A program made the position numbers and the translations under genes. This document shows positions 5,277 through 6,015 of a DNA stretch of 6,015 nt, piece after piece; the first letter of the stretch is position 1, and every line of letters begins with the position of its first letter. Under the pieces are notes generated by a model. That model saw nothing but the letters and a program-made list of their open reading frames with translations, had not been told where the DNA came from and did no database searches. Source of the DNA: UBA1774 sp045628925. Lineage in GTDB: Bacteria; Bacillota; Clostridia; Oscillospirales; Oscillospiraceae. The stretch is taken from assembly GCA_045628925.1 (NCBI GenBank), contig JAZQQF010000021.1, forward strand, positions 1 to 6,015. The letters run 5' to 3'.

Positions 5277-6015
5277 ATGCTGGGCGCTATTATCGGCGAT
5301 ATCATCGGCTCGGTCTATGAATGGAAGAACATCAAAACGACGGAATTTCCGCTGTTTGGGCGGAACTGCAGCCCAACGGATGATTCCGTGATGACGATTG
5401 CCGCGGCGAAGGCCCTGATGGACACCATGGGGCAGGACGAGGACAGAGTCTATGCTGCGCTGGTGAAGGAGATGCAGCGCATCGGGAGGCGCTATCCCGA
5501 TGCGGGCTATGGCGGCAGATTTATCAGCTGGCTGGCCTCCGAAGACCCGCAGCCCTACGGGAGCTACGGCAACGGCAGCGCCATGCGGGTCAGCTCGGCG
5601 GGCTGGCTCTATCCCACGTTGGAGGAGACCCGGCGTATGGCTGCGCTCACCGCCTCCGTGACCCATAACCACCCGGAGGGCATCAAGGGCGCGGAAAGCG
5701 TTGCTTCGGCCATCTTCCTTGCAAGGACGGGCGCGGGGAAGGCGGAGATCAAGGCCTATATCGAAGAGAACTTCGGCTATGAGCTGGACACCCCGCTGGA
5801 CGACATCCGCCCCGGCTATAAATTTGACGTGAGCTGTCAGGGCTCTGTCCCGCAGGCGATCCGGGCCTTCTTGGAGGGGACGGACTACGAAAGCACGGTG
5901 CGCCTCGCCGTCAGCATCGGCGGCGACAGCGATACCATCGCCTGCATCGCGGGCGGCATGGCGGAAGCCATGTACGGCGTGCCGGAGGATATCCGGGAGG
6001 TGGGGCTCACCTATC
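5277..6015 (+). CDS. ADP-ribosylglycohydrolase family protein (DraG/ARH type), 3' partial
   Basis: Enzymes of this family remove ADP-ribose from modified proteins or small molecules using a two-metal (Mg/Mn) centre. The first 246 residues are visible; the frame is open to the window edge. The family signatures are present: GAIIGDIIGSVYEW at the N-terminus (3-16), the metal-binding TDDS (34-37), GNGSAMRV (98-105), THNHPEG (129-135) and the second metal-binding site GGDSDT (215-220) followed by IACIAGG. All expected metal ligands are in place, so the protein looks active. The ATG at 5277 has GGGAGGG (5264-5270) 6 nt upstream; two in-frame ATGs at 5259 and 5262 lie within or before that SD and are less likely. 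Only the last few residues should be missing, since the metal site is normally near the C-terminus. No ADP-ribosyltransferase partner is in view, so the substrate cannot be named. No separate promoter is obvious in the 65-bp gap. Confidence 0.92.
   Translation, partial: MLGAIIGDIIGSVYEWKNIKTTEFPLFGRNCSPTDDSVMTIAAAKALMDTMGQDEDRVYAALVKEMQRIGRRYPDAGYGGRFISWLASEDPQPYGSYGNGSAMRVSSAGWLYPTLEETRRMAALTASVTHNHPEGIKGAESVASAIFLARTGAGKAEIKAYIEENFGYELDTPLDDIRPGYKFDVSCQGSVPQAIRAFLEGTDYESTVRLAVSIGGDSDTIACIAGGMAEAMYGVPEDIREVGLTY

Overview
The window looks like chromosomal core DNA from a GC-rich Clostridia member, most likely of the Oscillospirales/Ruminococcaceae type. This is inferred from the mix of a class A penicillin-binding protein of clostridial style, a DUF1292 protein, a clostridial-type URO-D family protein, SD sequences that match the 3' end of Firmicutes 16S rRNA closely, and sigma-A-like promoters. 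I see no transposase, phage gene, CRISPR array or rRNA/tRNA gene.

Layout. Positions 1-74 hold the end of an unknown neighbouring region and a strong terminator that serves the minus-strand gene. Positions 75-2915 (minus) encode a bifunctional class A PBP (GT51 glycosyltransferase plus transpeptidase) of 946 aa. It starts at TTG and has an unusual C-terminus: a cysteine-rich segment, eight tandem octapeptides of the DPxTGxxI type, and a Pro/acidic tail. Positions 2916-3150 form a divergent control region with a good promoter on each strand and a cluster of AAGCGG boxes between and around them. Positions 3151-3450 (plus) encode a very acidic DUF1292 protein.

Positions 3451-3957 have no protein gene, but they are not empty. 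The minus strand has a promoter (3804-3776), a 5' hairpin, a long rod-like fold closed by pairing of its distant ends (about 3741 to 3522), and a terminator shared with the DUF1292 gene (3470-3514). I interpret this as a small-RNA gene, most likely 6S RNA (ssrS), the RNA that binds sigma-A RNA polymerase holoenzyme. A plus-strand promoter at 3862-3890 leads to the next gene.

Positions 3958-5211 (plus) encode a 417-aa URO-D superfamily protein that is not HemE and lacks the HxC zinc motif of the corrinoid methyltransferase branch. After a GC-rich hairpin, positions 5277-6015 (plus) encode the first 246 residues of an ADP-ribosylglycohydrolase (DraG/ARH family) cut by the window edge.

The genes do not form an obvious pathway. 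Each looks like its own transcription unit with its own promoter or terminator, except that the glycohydrolase might be read through from the URO-D-like gene. The most rewarding items are the putative 6S RNA locus and the octapeptide-repeat C-terminus of the PBP. I found no convincing evidence of an entirely new multi-gene system.
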